Positions 45,229-51,808 of a stretch of DNA of 64,000 bases are shown here, piece by piece (positions within the stretch are counted from its first letter, which is position 1; each line of letters begins with the position of its first letter). The stretch comes from Microbacterium gubbeenense DSM 15944 (GTDB lineage Bacteria > Actinomycetota > Actinomycetes > Actinomycetales > Microbacteriaceae), in the NCBI RefSeq assembly GCF_000422745.1, contig NZ_AUGQ01000001.1, positions 248,001 to 312,000 on the forward strand. Direction: 5' to 3'. The notes under the pieces were generated by a model. That model did no database searches. It was given only the letters and a program-made list of their open reading frames with translations, and was not told the origin of the DNA. The translations under genes were made by a program, and so were the position numbers.

Positions 45229-45577
45229 TGAAGCGAAACTCGACCACGTTCCGGACAGCACTACCGTCTCGAATGCTCGGGCTTGACCTTGCTTGACAGG
45301 TCGGATAGGATCGCGACAAGCCTTCTGAGATCGCGAGAGCAAGATCAACGAAGGGGGATCACCCCACTTGGGCTGTGTCGAGCAGCGCGTAGTCAGCACC
45401 GGGTAGCACCGGGAACCACGTCGAGATTCAGATTTAGACGACCCGGCAGGGAGTGACTTCTCCCGTAAGGCACGGAGGTCCGGAAGGGCCCAGTGGAGCA
45501 TCGCGCACGGCGACCGGGAAAGTAGCCGGACAACTATTCCCCCCGTCTCCGGACAGATATTTCTGTCTGGAGTTCTC
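45229..45577 (+). promoter_or_regulatory. Element promoter and long structured leader
   Basis: TTGACC (45283-45288) and TAGGAT (45306-45311) are separated by exactly 17 bp, a near-consensus promoter. Transcription would start near 45318, giving a 260-base leader before the HTH gene. No gene is visible in that leader. It contains GGGAG/CTCCC and other short hairpins, CACCGGG repeats, and the terminal hairpin listed separately. Confidence 0.7.
45547..45572 (+). promoter_or_regulatory. Hairpin that sequesters a ribosome-binding site
   Basis: CTCCGGACAG pairs with CTGTCTGGAG across a 6-base loop (9 Watson-Crick pairs and one G-U). The right arm's TGGAG is the ribosome-binding site of the HTH gene starting at 45578, so the fold would keep translation low until it is opened. 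Confidence 0.65.
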
Positions 45578-45883
45578 ATGGGGTACACCACTCCTCCCAA
45601 GTCAAACCTGTCCCACTACATCAGCCTGACTGAGGCTGTCCAGCTCGGGTATGGCGCGTATCAAACGCTTCGTCGATACATCGCCGATGGCAGGCTGCCC
45701 GCTGTCAAGGTCGGCGGCCGTGTCAAGGTCCTACGCACTGATCTCGATGCGCTCGCTGTACCGACACGCGCCAGCGGCTTCGAGTCCATCGAGTCCGCCG
45801 TCGAGCGGATCGTAGCGTCTGCTCCCCCGTTGTCGGATGAACAGGTCCGCCGTCTGCGCGCTCTCCTTGGCGGTGCCAAGTGA
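45578..45883 (+). CDS. Excisionase-like HTH protein
   Basis: A 101-residue protein with a MerR/excisionase-type HTH: ISLTEAVQLGYGAYQTLRRYIADGRLPAVKVGGRVKVLRTDLDAL is the HTH_17 pattern in which a conserved G(R)VKV wing follows the recognition helix. The C-terminal helix (DEQVRRLRALLGG) resembles the tail of plasmid HTH proteins. It may act as recombination directionality factor for the serine integrase or as a regulator of rep. Placed first in the element's plus-strand operon. Confidence 0.8.
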   Translation: MGYTTPPKSNLSHYISLTEAVQLGYGAYQTLRRYIADGRLPAVKVGGRVKVLRTDLDALAVPTRASGFESIESAVERIVASAPPLSDEQVRRLRALLGGAK

Positions 45884-46243
45884 GTACTGCACAGGCATCC
45901 GTCGTGGGCGGCGTCCACCGCGAGCCCTGTTATCGCGTGCTTACCCAGCGCCGCAGCCAGTGCGGTTGGGGTGCCAGTGAGGAACATACCGGGAACGATG
46001 TGCTGTGGGATATCTCTGCGACTAAGAGTTCTGTGGAGCTTAAGCAGGAACACTCCACCTACGGGCGCGGCGAAGGGCTTGTAGATTCGCCGCGCCTTGC
46101 CGCAACCAGCGTGTTCCCGCCGATCCCGCCGCGTGGAGCAGCCGTTCATGGCACCTCACCGTCTGGGGTACAGCGGGGGGAACATCGGGGGTACATCGGT
46201 CTGCCTGCGAGCGCCGATGCTCCCCGGCTCCGGGGTGATCGCT
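45884..46243 (+). other. Gene-free stretch with candidate rolling-circle origin
   Basis: No convincing gene: one open frame from a GTG at 45880 has no recognisable features. At 46064-46096 GGCGCGGCGAA / TTCGCCGCGCC forms a perfect 11-bp stem with an 11-base loop GGGCTTGTAGA. GTGGAG/CTCCAC (46033-46058) makes a second hairpin beside it, and ACATCGG is repeated at 46167 and 46181. This is the layout of a double-strand origin: a cruciform with a nick site and nearby binding repeats, directly before rep. Confidence 0.55.
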
Positions 46244-47722
46244 ATGGCGCGTAAGGCAGCGAACCCGACTCTGGTCATGCTGGTGCAGCAGATCAAGCCC
46301 GAGTGCTGGCAGCACTCGACTGATCCGGTGTTCGCCGGCCTGTTGGAGCAGGCGCACGCAGCGAACGGTCGCCCGAAGGATGATCCTTCGCGCGTCGATG
46401 CGCTACGTGCGGCTGCCGCGTCGTTCTCGCAGTACTTGGTCGTGCTGCTGGAATCTGTCGGTCTCGTGATCGAAGAGGCTCACTGCATCCTGCACGGTGA
46501 CGATACTCAGCTGGGCTGGGATGATGCGACCGCTTCGATGGTCGAGGTGCTGAAGTACCTGCACCTGCATCTGCTGTTGAAGTTCAAGAGTCGCGAAACC
46601 TCGGCAGCGGTCGAGAAGCTGGCCGCGATTCTGGGAGTCGAGGTCCAGTACGTTGAACTCGACAAGTCGCGCGGCGGTGCGCCTGTCGAGGTCTGCGGCA
46701 AGAAGATCACCCAGCAGCACGACAACGGCTTGGCCTATCTCACGCACGTGAAGTACCCCGACAAGTTCCAGTACCCGCCGGAGCAGGTCGCCTCGGTACG
46801 GGGCATGGAATATCAGCAGGTGTACCGCGAGCGGTATCCGGCGTGGCGGAAGGGCCGCGCTCATGTCAAGGCGAAGCGGGCGAAGCTGGAGTTCGAGCCG
46901 TTCCGGGAGATGGTGCTCCAGGGTGAACTCACGCGTGACCAGATCATGCTCACCGATGAGTACTTCGATATCTATTCACGGCATCAGCGGGAGATCGATG
47001 ATGCGTTGTCGGCCTACGGGCAGCGCCGTGCTTACCGTGCGGCGGCGAAGCTGCGTGCCGGTGCTTTTTCGACCCAGGTCGTCTTCATCCATGGCGAGGC
47101 CGGGGTCGGCAAGACCAGGTTCGCGAACGCGTTCATCCAGGAGGCGATCTCGTGCGCCAAGGGACACGGGGAGCGGTGGCAGGTCTACCGTGCCGCGACA
47201 ACAAACCCGCTCGATGACTGGCGGGGCGAGGAGATCATGCTGCTTGATGATCTGCGGGCCTCGGCTATGGATGCCAACGACTGGCTACTTCTGCTCGATC
47301 CGCACAATGCCTCGCCTGCTCGGGCGCGGTACAAGAACAAGGGTGAGGTCGCTCCCAGGCTCATCGTGATCACTGCGACCATCGAGCCGGTCGAGTTCTT
47401 CTTTTTTGCCCGTCAGAAGGGCAATGTCGATGAAGCGCTCGATCAGTTCATCCGCCGCTTGCAGTCGGTGGTGCGGGTCTTCCGGGAGGATGACATTCTC
47501 CGGTACCTGGTGCAGCCCGTAGTCAAGGGCGATCCGTACAAGCGCGCCATCTCAACGAAGCAGGCAAGTGGCTACACCAGCTTCGAGGTGTTGTCGCTGA
47601 GCTACGGCCCGGCAGGCGGTGGCGCTCACGACGCTGGCGCTGCTGTCGACGAGTTGCTGGATGGGCTCGCCGAGCACAGCCGTGACGTGCCGTTGGCGCT
47701 CACCACCGGGGGTACGGCATGA
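46244..47722 (+). CDS. Rolling-circle Rep: HUH endonuclease plus SF3 helicase
   Basis: A 492-residue replication initiator. The N-terminal half has the pMV158-type HUH endonuclease: the HLH metal motif at about residues 107-109 (LKYLHLHLLLKF) and the catalytic-Tyr motif in GLAYLTHVKYPDKFQYPPEQ (Tyr about 165). The C-terminal half is a superfamily-3 helicase with Walker A HGEAGVGKT (283-291) and Walker B EIMLLDD (330-336). The HUH plus SF3 combination is that of plasmids related to CRESS-DNA viruses. The ATG at 46244 follows GGGGTGA. The gene ends ATGA-overlapping a short open frame of doubtful reality. Confidence 0.88.
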   Translation: MARKAANPTLVMLVQQIKPECWQHSTDPVFAGLLEQAHAANGRPKDDPSRVDALRAAAASFSQYLVVLLESVGLVIEEAHCILHGDDTQLGWDDATASMVEVLKYLHLHLLLKFKSRETSAAVEKLAAILGVEVQYVELDKSRGGAPVEVCGKKITQQHDNGLAYLTHVKYPDKFQYPPEQVASVRGMEYQQVYRERYPAWRKGRAHVKAKRAKLEFEPFREMVLQGELTRDQIMLTDEYFDIYSRHQREIDDALSAYGQRRAYRAAAKLRAGAFSTQVVFIHGEAGVGKTRFANAFIQEAISCAKGHGERWQVYRAATTNPLDDWRGEEIMLLDDLRASAMDANDWLLLLDPHNASPARARYKNKGEVAPRLIVITATIEPVEFFFFARQKGNVDEALDQFIRRLQSVVRVFREDDILRYLVQPVVKGDPYKRAISTKQASGYTSFEVLSLSYGPAGGGAHDAGAAVDELLDGLAEHSRDVPLALTTGGTA

Positions 47723-48041
47723 GTGCGGTCGCCGCGACCTTGCAGTCGATTCGTCGTCGCCCAGGTGGGGCGACGGCGGATCGCTGCATCGAGGTCCGTC
47801 AGGACCGAGGCCCCCGGAGGGCCCCAGGAACTTCGACTCGCGAAGCGACGGTCGAAGTGTATGGGGCTACACCTTCCGGATCGGAGGTTGCCGCAGAGGC
47901 TCCACACACGGGCGCAGGGTCCCGGGTGTGGAGGAGCGGGGACCTCCGATCTGGAAGGCCCCTCGGGAGAGCCGCCGGGGGCTCCGGGGAAGCAGCGTCA
48001 ACAGGCGGTGCTTCCCTGGAACAGGTCGAGAGGAGATCAGC
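47723..48041 (+). other. Structured rep-mob intergenic region (candidate oriT / sso)
   Basis: About 320 bp with unusual secondary structure. ACTTCGAC (47830-47837) pairs with GTCGAAGT (47851-47858). GTGTA/TACAC (47857-47872) makes a hairpin next to it. CCTTCCGGATCGGAGGT (47872-47888) pairs with ACCTCCGATCTGGAAGG (47942-47958), 16 of 17 plus a G-U, enclosing CTCCACAC/GTGTGGAG (47900-47933). Location directly before the relaxase is expected of oriT, and nested stems are expected of a single-strand origin. A 108-codon open frame (47719-48045) lies across it but has no recognised features. Confidence 0.6.
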
Positions 48042-49385
48042 ATGAGTTACACGATGACGTATGACGCGAGCCACAAGGTGGGTCGCGCGGGAGGGCATGT
48101 GCAGGGTTTCATGCGACACATCGCACGGGAGGCCGATGAGGCTGCCGGGTACTCGTTCAAGCACGCGAACACGAACATCGATACGAGTAGAACACACCTG
48201 AATATGTCGTTCGTCAACGATCGCGGTGGCAGCTACCGGTCGGTGCAGTCGGTCGATGGCGACCCTCCGTCCAACGAGTTGGAGGAGTACCTGAACACGC
48301 GGCTCGCCACCGTACACAAGTCTCTGCGCAAGGATGCAGTGGTTATGCGCGGGATCGTGCTGCAGCTCGATCCATCGTGGTTCGAAGATCACTGTCCTGA
48401 GTGGAGGAACGAGGGTCTGAACGAGGAGGCTGGCCGCCTCACGATCGCTGCGCTCAACTGGGCAAGTGCCGAGTTCGGACAGGCCAATGTCGTAGGTGGC
48501 TCGATCCACCTCGATGAGCACTCACCGCAGCTGCAGGTCATGATCACGCCGGTGACCCAGGATGGTCGTTTGTCGCAGAAGGACTTCTTCAAGGGTCCGG
48601 GCGATCTCAAGCGTCAGCATCGTGAGCTTCGTGCCCACATGGAGAAGATCGGGTATGAAGTCGAGCATGCCGTGACCGAGCGCTCGACCGAGCATCTGTC
48701 GAGTAGTGAGTTTCAGGCTCGCGCGGTGCGCACCAAGCGCACCGCGGAGAAGGCTGCCGCGCATCTGGCCGACACAGAACGCAACAGCAAGAAGGCGTGG
48801 GAAGACTGCCAGGCTGCCAAGACCGAACGCGATGCCCTCCAGGCTGAGCGGGCCGATCTCCCGAAGCTGCGCAGCAAGGCGAAGACGGATGGGTACGCCG
48901 AAGGTCGTGAATTGGCCGAGCGTGATACTGCACAGGCTCGTCACGCAGCTGAACAGACTCGCATGGATGCTGAAGAGGCGAGGGCCGCTGCGAGGGCACG
49001 GGAAGTGCATCTGCACGCGCTGCACGATGAGATTGAGCGCGAACTGCGGGAGGCTGGGCCTCCGCCATCCCACCCGAGCTACGAGGACGTGCGCAAGGAT
49101 CTTCTCGCTGCGCAGTCGGCAGTAATGACACGCTTCCTCAAGGGGACGAAGTTCAAGGACGGCACGACGCTGTTTGATCGGTTCGAGCAGCACGCAAAGA
49201 GCGAGTTCAAGAAGCATCAGCGGCGCACGACTGACGGGCTCGGAACGTACCGGGGCCCGAGCTTCGAGAAGTGGAAGGAGCGCACTGTCGCTGCACAGTC
49301 GCGCCTCATCCGAGACCTGGCGACCGAGATCAGCACAGAGGAGCCGGAGCAGGATGCGGGCCACCAGTTTGGTGGGCAGGCATAG
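48042..49385 (+). CDS. MobV/Pre-type relaxase
   Basis: A 447-residue plasmid mobilisation/recombination protein (Mob_Pre family). The N-terminal relaxase domain includes KHANTNIDTSRTHLNMSFV (motif I region) and SIHLDEHSPQLQVMITPVT (motif III). MobV proteins normally read HLDExxPHMH there; here the two downstream histidines are Gln, leaving His156 and Glu159. From residue 215 a long coiled coil (KRTAEKAAAHLADTERNSKK through residue 350) leads to a basic tail. It would nick oriT in the region just upstream. The ATG follows AGGAGA. Confidence 0.88.
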   Translation: MSYTMTYDASHKVGRAGGHVQGFMRHIAREADEAAGYSFKHANTNIDTSRTHLNMSFVNDRGGSYRSVQSVDGDPPSNELEEYLNTRLATVHKSLRKDAVVMRGIVLQLDPSWFEDHCPEWRNEGLNEEAGRLTIAALNWASAEFGQANVVGGSIHLDEHSPQLQVMITPVTQDGRLSQKDFFKGPGDLKRQHRELRAHMEKIGYEVEHAVTERSTEHLSSSEFQARAVRTKRTAEKAAAHLADTERNSKKAWEDCQAAKTERDALQAERADLPKLRSKAKTDGYAEGRELAERDTAQARHAAEQTRMDAEEARAAARAREVHLHALHDEIERELREAGPPPSHPSYEDVRKDLLAAQSAVMTRFLKGTKFKDGTTLFDRFEQHAKSEFKKHQRRTTDGLGTYRGPSFEKWKERTVAAQSRLIRDLATEISTEEPEQDAGHQFGGQA

Positions 49386-49394
49386 CTTTGGAAA

Positions 49395-49432
49395 CGCAGA
49401 ACCCCGCAGCCATCAAGCTGCTGGGTTCTGCG
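49395..49432. terminator. Bidirectional terminator after mobV
   Basis: CGCAGAACCCCGCAGC / GCTGCTGGGTTCTGCG pair at 15 of 16 positions with a 6-base loop. Lies between the convergent mobV and lipoprotein genes and can stop both. Confidence 0.9.
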
Positions 49433-49447
49433 TCGAGTGAGGAGCGG

Positions 49448-50368
49448 TCAGCTCGCGATCCAGTTGTCGTTGGCGTCGCGCATGTAGTCCTTGACCTCAC
49501 CTGCCACCCCGATGGTGCCGTCGGCCATCACCGACAGCTGGACGGTCGCGGTGGTGTCGCTCTTTCCGTCGGCGTCAACCAAGGGTAGCTCCAACTCAAT
49601 CGCGTTGTCCGGGTCGGTCGCGGAGGCGGCGCAGTCGCCTACCACGGTGAGGGTCGAGAAGTCAGCGGCAATGTACGTGCCCGCCTCGGGTGCGGACTCG
49701 TCGAAGTCGGATAGCGCGTTGGGTTCCTTGCTGGAAGTGAGTCCCAGCGCCTTGGCGATGATCCCCGCGTTCGTCGACTCGCCTTCACTGCCGCCGCTGA
49801 GGTAGCCATCCACCACTTCTTGGCCGGTCGCACCGTCGGTGTAGAAGGTGCCCTGGATCCCGGCGAACATCTCGATTCGGTCTCCGATTTGCTGGGCCGT
49901 GAGACCGCGCTCTTCGCCGTCGGCGATGAGCCCATCGACCTCGGCGACAATCTCTTCGATCGAAGATGCTTCGGAGCGTTCCAGAAGTGCGTCCTCCGCC
50001 TGCGACCGCTGACCGGCGTCTGATCCTGCCGACACGAGGCCATCGGGCTGACCGTCCATGTACGTGATCGCCAAGTCAGCCGCGCAGACCTGCGCGCCGC
50101 CAAGGTCGTGGCCGGTCACAACGATCTGGTCAATGACGAGATTGTTAGCGTCTGCGCCCATGACCTCTCGGAGGTCGTCGGGTGTGCGGACGGTCACTTC
50201 GTTCGACGGCTCGATGCCGTTGGTCTGAAACTCGTAGACGCTGGCAGCGGTGTCACCCCCGGTCTCGTTGTCAGGCGTCTCCGCCGGGTCGGAGCCGCAT
50301 CCCACAAGGGTGAGGCCGAGGATCGCCGCGGCGATCATTGCCGCTGGTCGGTGCAGTGTTCTCTTCAT
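49448..50368 (-). CDS. Element-encoded lipoprotein
   Basis: A 306-residue exported lipoprotein: MKRTLHRPAAMIAAAILGLT is the signal, with lipobox LVGC after it, then a Thr/Glu/Asp-rich linker (AETPDNETGGDTAAS). The mature protein is acidic with no recognised domain. Cysteines at VCAADL and DCAASA could form a disulfide. Function unknown. A role at the cell surface in mobilisation or exclusion is conceivable. It is divergent from the controller-like regulator, with tandem palindromes between. Start at 50368; ATGs further upstream would overlap the operator. Confidence 0.8.
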   Translation of the reverse strand: MKRTLHRPAAMIAAAILGLTLVGCGSDPAETPDNETGGDTAASVYEFQTNGIEPSNEVTVRTPDDLREVMGADANNLVIDQIVVTGHDLGGAQVCAADLAITYMDGQPDGLVSAGSDAGQRSQAEDALLERSEASSIEEIVAEVDGLIADGEERGLTAQQIGDRIEMFAGIQGTFYTDGATGQEVVDGYLSGGSEGESTNAGIIAKALGLTSSKEPNALSDFDESAPEAGTYIAADFSTLTVVGDCAASATDPDNAIELELPLVDADGKSDTTATVQLSVMADGTIGVAGEVKDYMRDANDNWIAS

Positions 50369-50421
50369 CGTTCGCTTGCGCGGGTAGGCGCGTTCCTCTC
50401 TGTGCACATGTCCTGGTCTAG

Positions 50422-50467
50422 CCACTAATCCTAGTGGAAGCGATGAGTACCTGGTACTCTTCGCTTC
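50422..50467. promoter_or_regulatory. Tandem palindromic operators
   Basis: CCACTA-ATCC-TAGTGG (50422-50437) abuts a 31-base palindrome, GAAGCGATGAGTACC-T-GGTACTCTTCGCTTC (50437-50467), whose arms match at 14 of 15. They lie 20-65 bp before the regulator's GTG and 54 bp before the lipoprotein start, placing them over both divergent promoters. Confidence 0.8.
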
Positions 50468-50486
50468 CTTCTTTGAGGCTTGAAGG

Positions 50487-50732
50487 GTGAAGGAATCCCT
50501 CAAACACCGCCTGGGCCGGAACCTCCGCGCCCTGCGCGTGTCGAGAGGGCTTACCCAAGAGAAGCTGGCTGAAGATCTCGATGTGACGCCGCGCTATCTC
50601 GCGGGCATCGAACGGGGCGAGCGCAACCTCACGCTCGACTCGATCGACGCTCTTGCCGAGGCCCTTCGTGTGGACAGCGTCGCGTTGCTCACGGTCGGCG
50701 TCGACGCCTCGACCACGACTCAGCGCTTATAG
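50487..50732 (+). CDS. Controller-like XRE regulator
   Basis: An 81-residue helix-turn-helix protein: LGRNLRALRVSRGLTQEKLA, DVTPRYLAGIERGERNLTLD, then SIDALAEALRVDSVALLTVG. The GIERGxRNLTLxSI segment and short length resemble restriction-modification controller (C) proteins, which bind tandem palindromes to autoregulate. No restriction-modification genes accompany it. The GTG start at 50487 follows GAGGCTTGAAGG. The last 13 bp overlap the convergent small HTH gene. Confidence 0.85.
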   Translation: MKESLKHRLGRNLRALRVSRGLTQEKLAEDLDVTPRYLAGIERGERNLTLDSIDALAEALRVDSVALLTVGVDASTTTQRL

Positions 50733-50959
50733 CGACGGCGGGCAGCAGCGGGACTGATGCTGAGGGCATCAGCGACAGTTGCCCAGGAGATGCCCTCGTA
50801 TGTGGCGACCTGGTGAGCGTGCATGGCGATCTCGTACTCCACCGCTTCGCGCAGTGCGGCGAGGTCCCGCAGCTCTGCTTCGGCGCGAGTCATCTCGGGG
50901 TTGCCCACCCACCACCGGAATGCGTGGATGTGGTCACGGGCATTGCTCTCTGCGGACAT
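50720..50959 (-). CDS. Small protein with C-terminal HTH
   Basis: A 79-residue protein. The C-terminal VATYEGISWATVADALSISPAAARRRYKR reads as a helix-turn-helix of the kind used in plasmid regulators. The N-terminal part (RDHIHAFRWWVGNPEMTRAEAELRDLAALREAVEYEIAMHAHQ) is helical. It resembles small plasmid or phage DNA-binding proteins but I cannot assign a family. The ATG at 50959 is 7 bases from GAGGAGG. An earlier ATG at 50965 is too close. It is co-directional with and close to the next two genes. Confidence 0.7.
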   Translation of the reverse strand: MSAESNARDHIHAFRWWVGNPEMTRAEAELRDLAALREAVEYEIAMHAHQVATYEGISWATVADALSISPAAARRRYKR

Positions 50960-50961
50960 CT

Positions 50962-51144
50962 TCATTCCTCCTCTTGAGTGCTGACCGGCTTCACGGGGAC
51001 CTCCGCCACGGAGACCGGGCCGTGGGTAGGGCAGGTGTGGACGCGCCACATTCCTCGGTCGGGTACGACGACATAAGCGCGGTCCGTGAACTCGGGTGGC
51101 GAGCATTCGAAGCACAGGCAGAGCGTCAGTTCGTTGTCCGACAT
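50962..51144 (-). CDS. Small Cys-rich putative zinc-binding protein
   Basis: A 60-residue protein with LCLCFECSPPEF and VHTCPTHGPVSV, giving possible zinc ligands CxCxxC and CxxH. A GGEEGG-like purine-rich site and overlap with ardA (TGATG) support translation. Function unknown. It belongs to the ardA operon and may assist or regulate anti-restriction. Confidence 0.7.
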   Translation of the reverse strand: MSDNELTLCLCFECSPPEFTDRAYVVVPDRGMWRVHTCPTHGPVSVAEVPVKPVSTQEEE

Positions 51145-51683
51145 CACAGGCTCCGGAAGACGTAGGCGCCGTGGGAGCCGTCGTCCATGACCGCGTAGTC
51201 GTATATGAGGTCGCGGGTCCATGCCTCCCAGTCGAAGTAGCGGGCTACCTCCTCGGGCACGTCGGCCAGCAGGCCGCTGTCTTCGACGAGTTGCTCGGCG
51301 TACTCGCGAAATGATGACCATTCCCCGCAGTAACGTTCTTCAAAGTCGCTGATGCTCGGCAGCCCGTCCCCGTCTTCGATGTAGTCGCCGGACAGGACCC
51401 AGGCATTGAGAGCGGGCCTCTCACGTTCAGGCACGTCTTCGAGGGTGCGGGCCAGCTCGGCGGCGTCACGAGGTGAGCACTCCGCTGTGATGGGTAGGTT
51501 CTCATGATCGAGGCACCAGAGTTCTTCGTGGGTACCAGGGTCGATTGCGCGTCCGTGCAGCTGCGATGTCGTGATCTCATCTGCATCAGTTGCGTTGTGC
51601 CAGTCACCAACGAGATTCCCTTCGTTGTAGCACTGGAGGCAGCCGATCCAAACGCGGGGTGTAGTGTCGAAGCTCCTTGTCAT
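51144..51683 (-). CDS. ardA: Antirestriction protein ArdA
   Basis: A 179-residue, strongly acidic protein of the ArdA family, which mimics DNA and blocks type I restriction enzymes when an incoming element enters a new host. WIGCLQCYNEGNLVGDWHNA is the family N-terminus, with SDFEERYCGEWSSFREYAEQ and EVARYFDWEAWTRDLIYDYA at the C-terminal half. Such genes are carried by conjugative and mobilizable elements. First gene of a three-gene minus-strand unit. GGAGACCGCT precedes the ATG. Confidence 0.93.
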   Translation of the reverse strand: MTRSFDTTPRVWIGCLQCYNEGNLVGDWHNATDADEITTSQLHGRAIDPGTHEELWCLDHENLPITAECSPRDAAELARTLEDVPERERPALNAWVLSGDYIEDGDGLPSISDFEERYCGEWSSFREYAEQLVEDSGLLADVPEEVARYFDWEAWTRDLIYDYAVMDDGSHGAYVFRSL

Positions 51684-51808
51684 AGCGGTCTCCTCTGTGT
51701 CGAGGAGAGCGGTGGCGCGACTGGCAGTCAGGCTCTAGTGAAATGACGCGCTTATGCCGCGTCAGCCGCTCTCGGGAGACCTCCCGGGTCCGCTTCGCGG
51801 ACCGCGGC
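51684..51808. terminator. Hairpin-rich gap between integrase and ardA
   Basis: A gene-free 125-bp stretch. GGTCCGC-TTC-GCGGACC (51787-51803) forms a tight 7-bp hairpin that would terminate the integrase transcript, and GGGAG...CTCCC lies beside it. The rest is the ardA promoter region. Confidence 0.6.

Noticed and set aside
45880..46254. 124-codon open frame between the excisionase-like gene and rep
   Set aside because: It overlaps the Rep start and a candidate origin hairpin, has no domain or ribosome-binding site and low-complexity composition. Treated as non-coding.
47719..48045. 108-codon open frame between rep and mobV
   Set aside because: Although its ATG overlaps the Rep stop, its sequence is explained by the strong inverted repeats and has no protein features.
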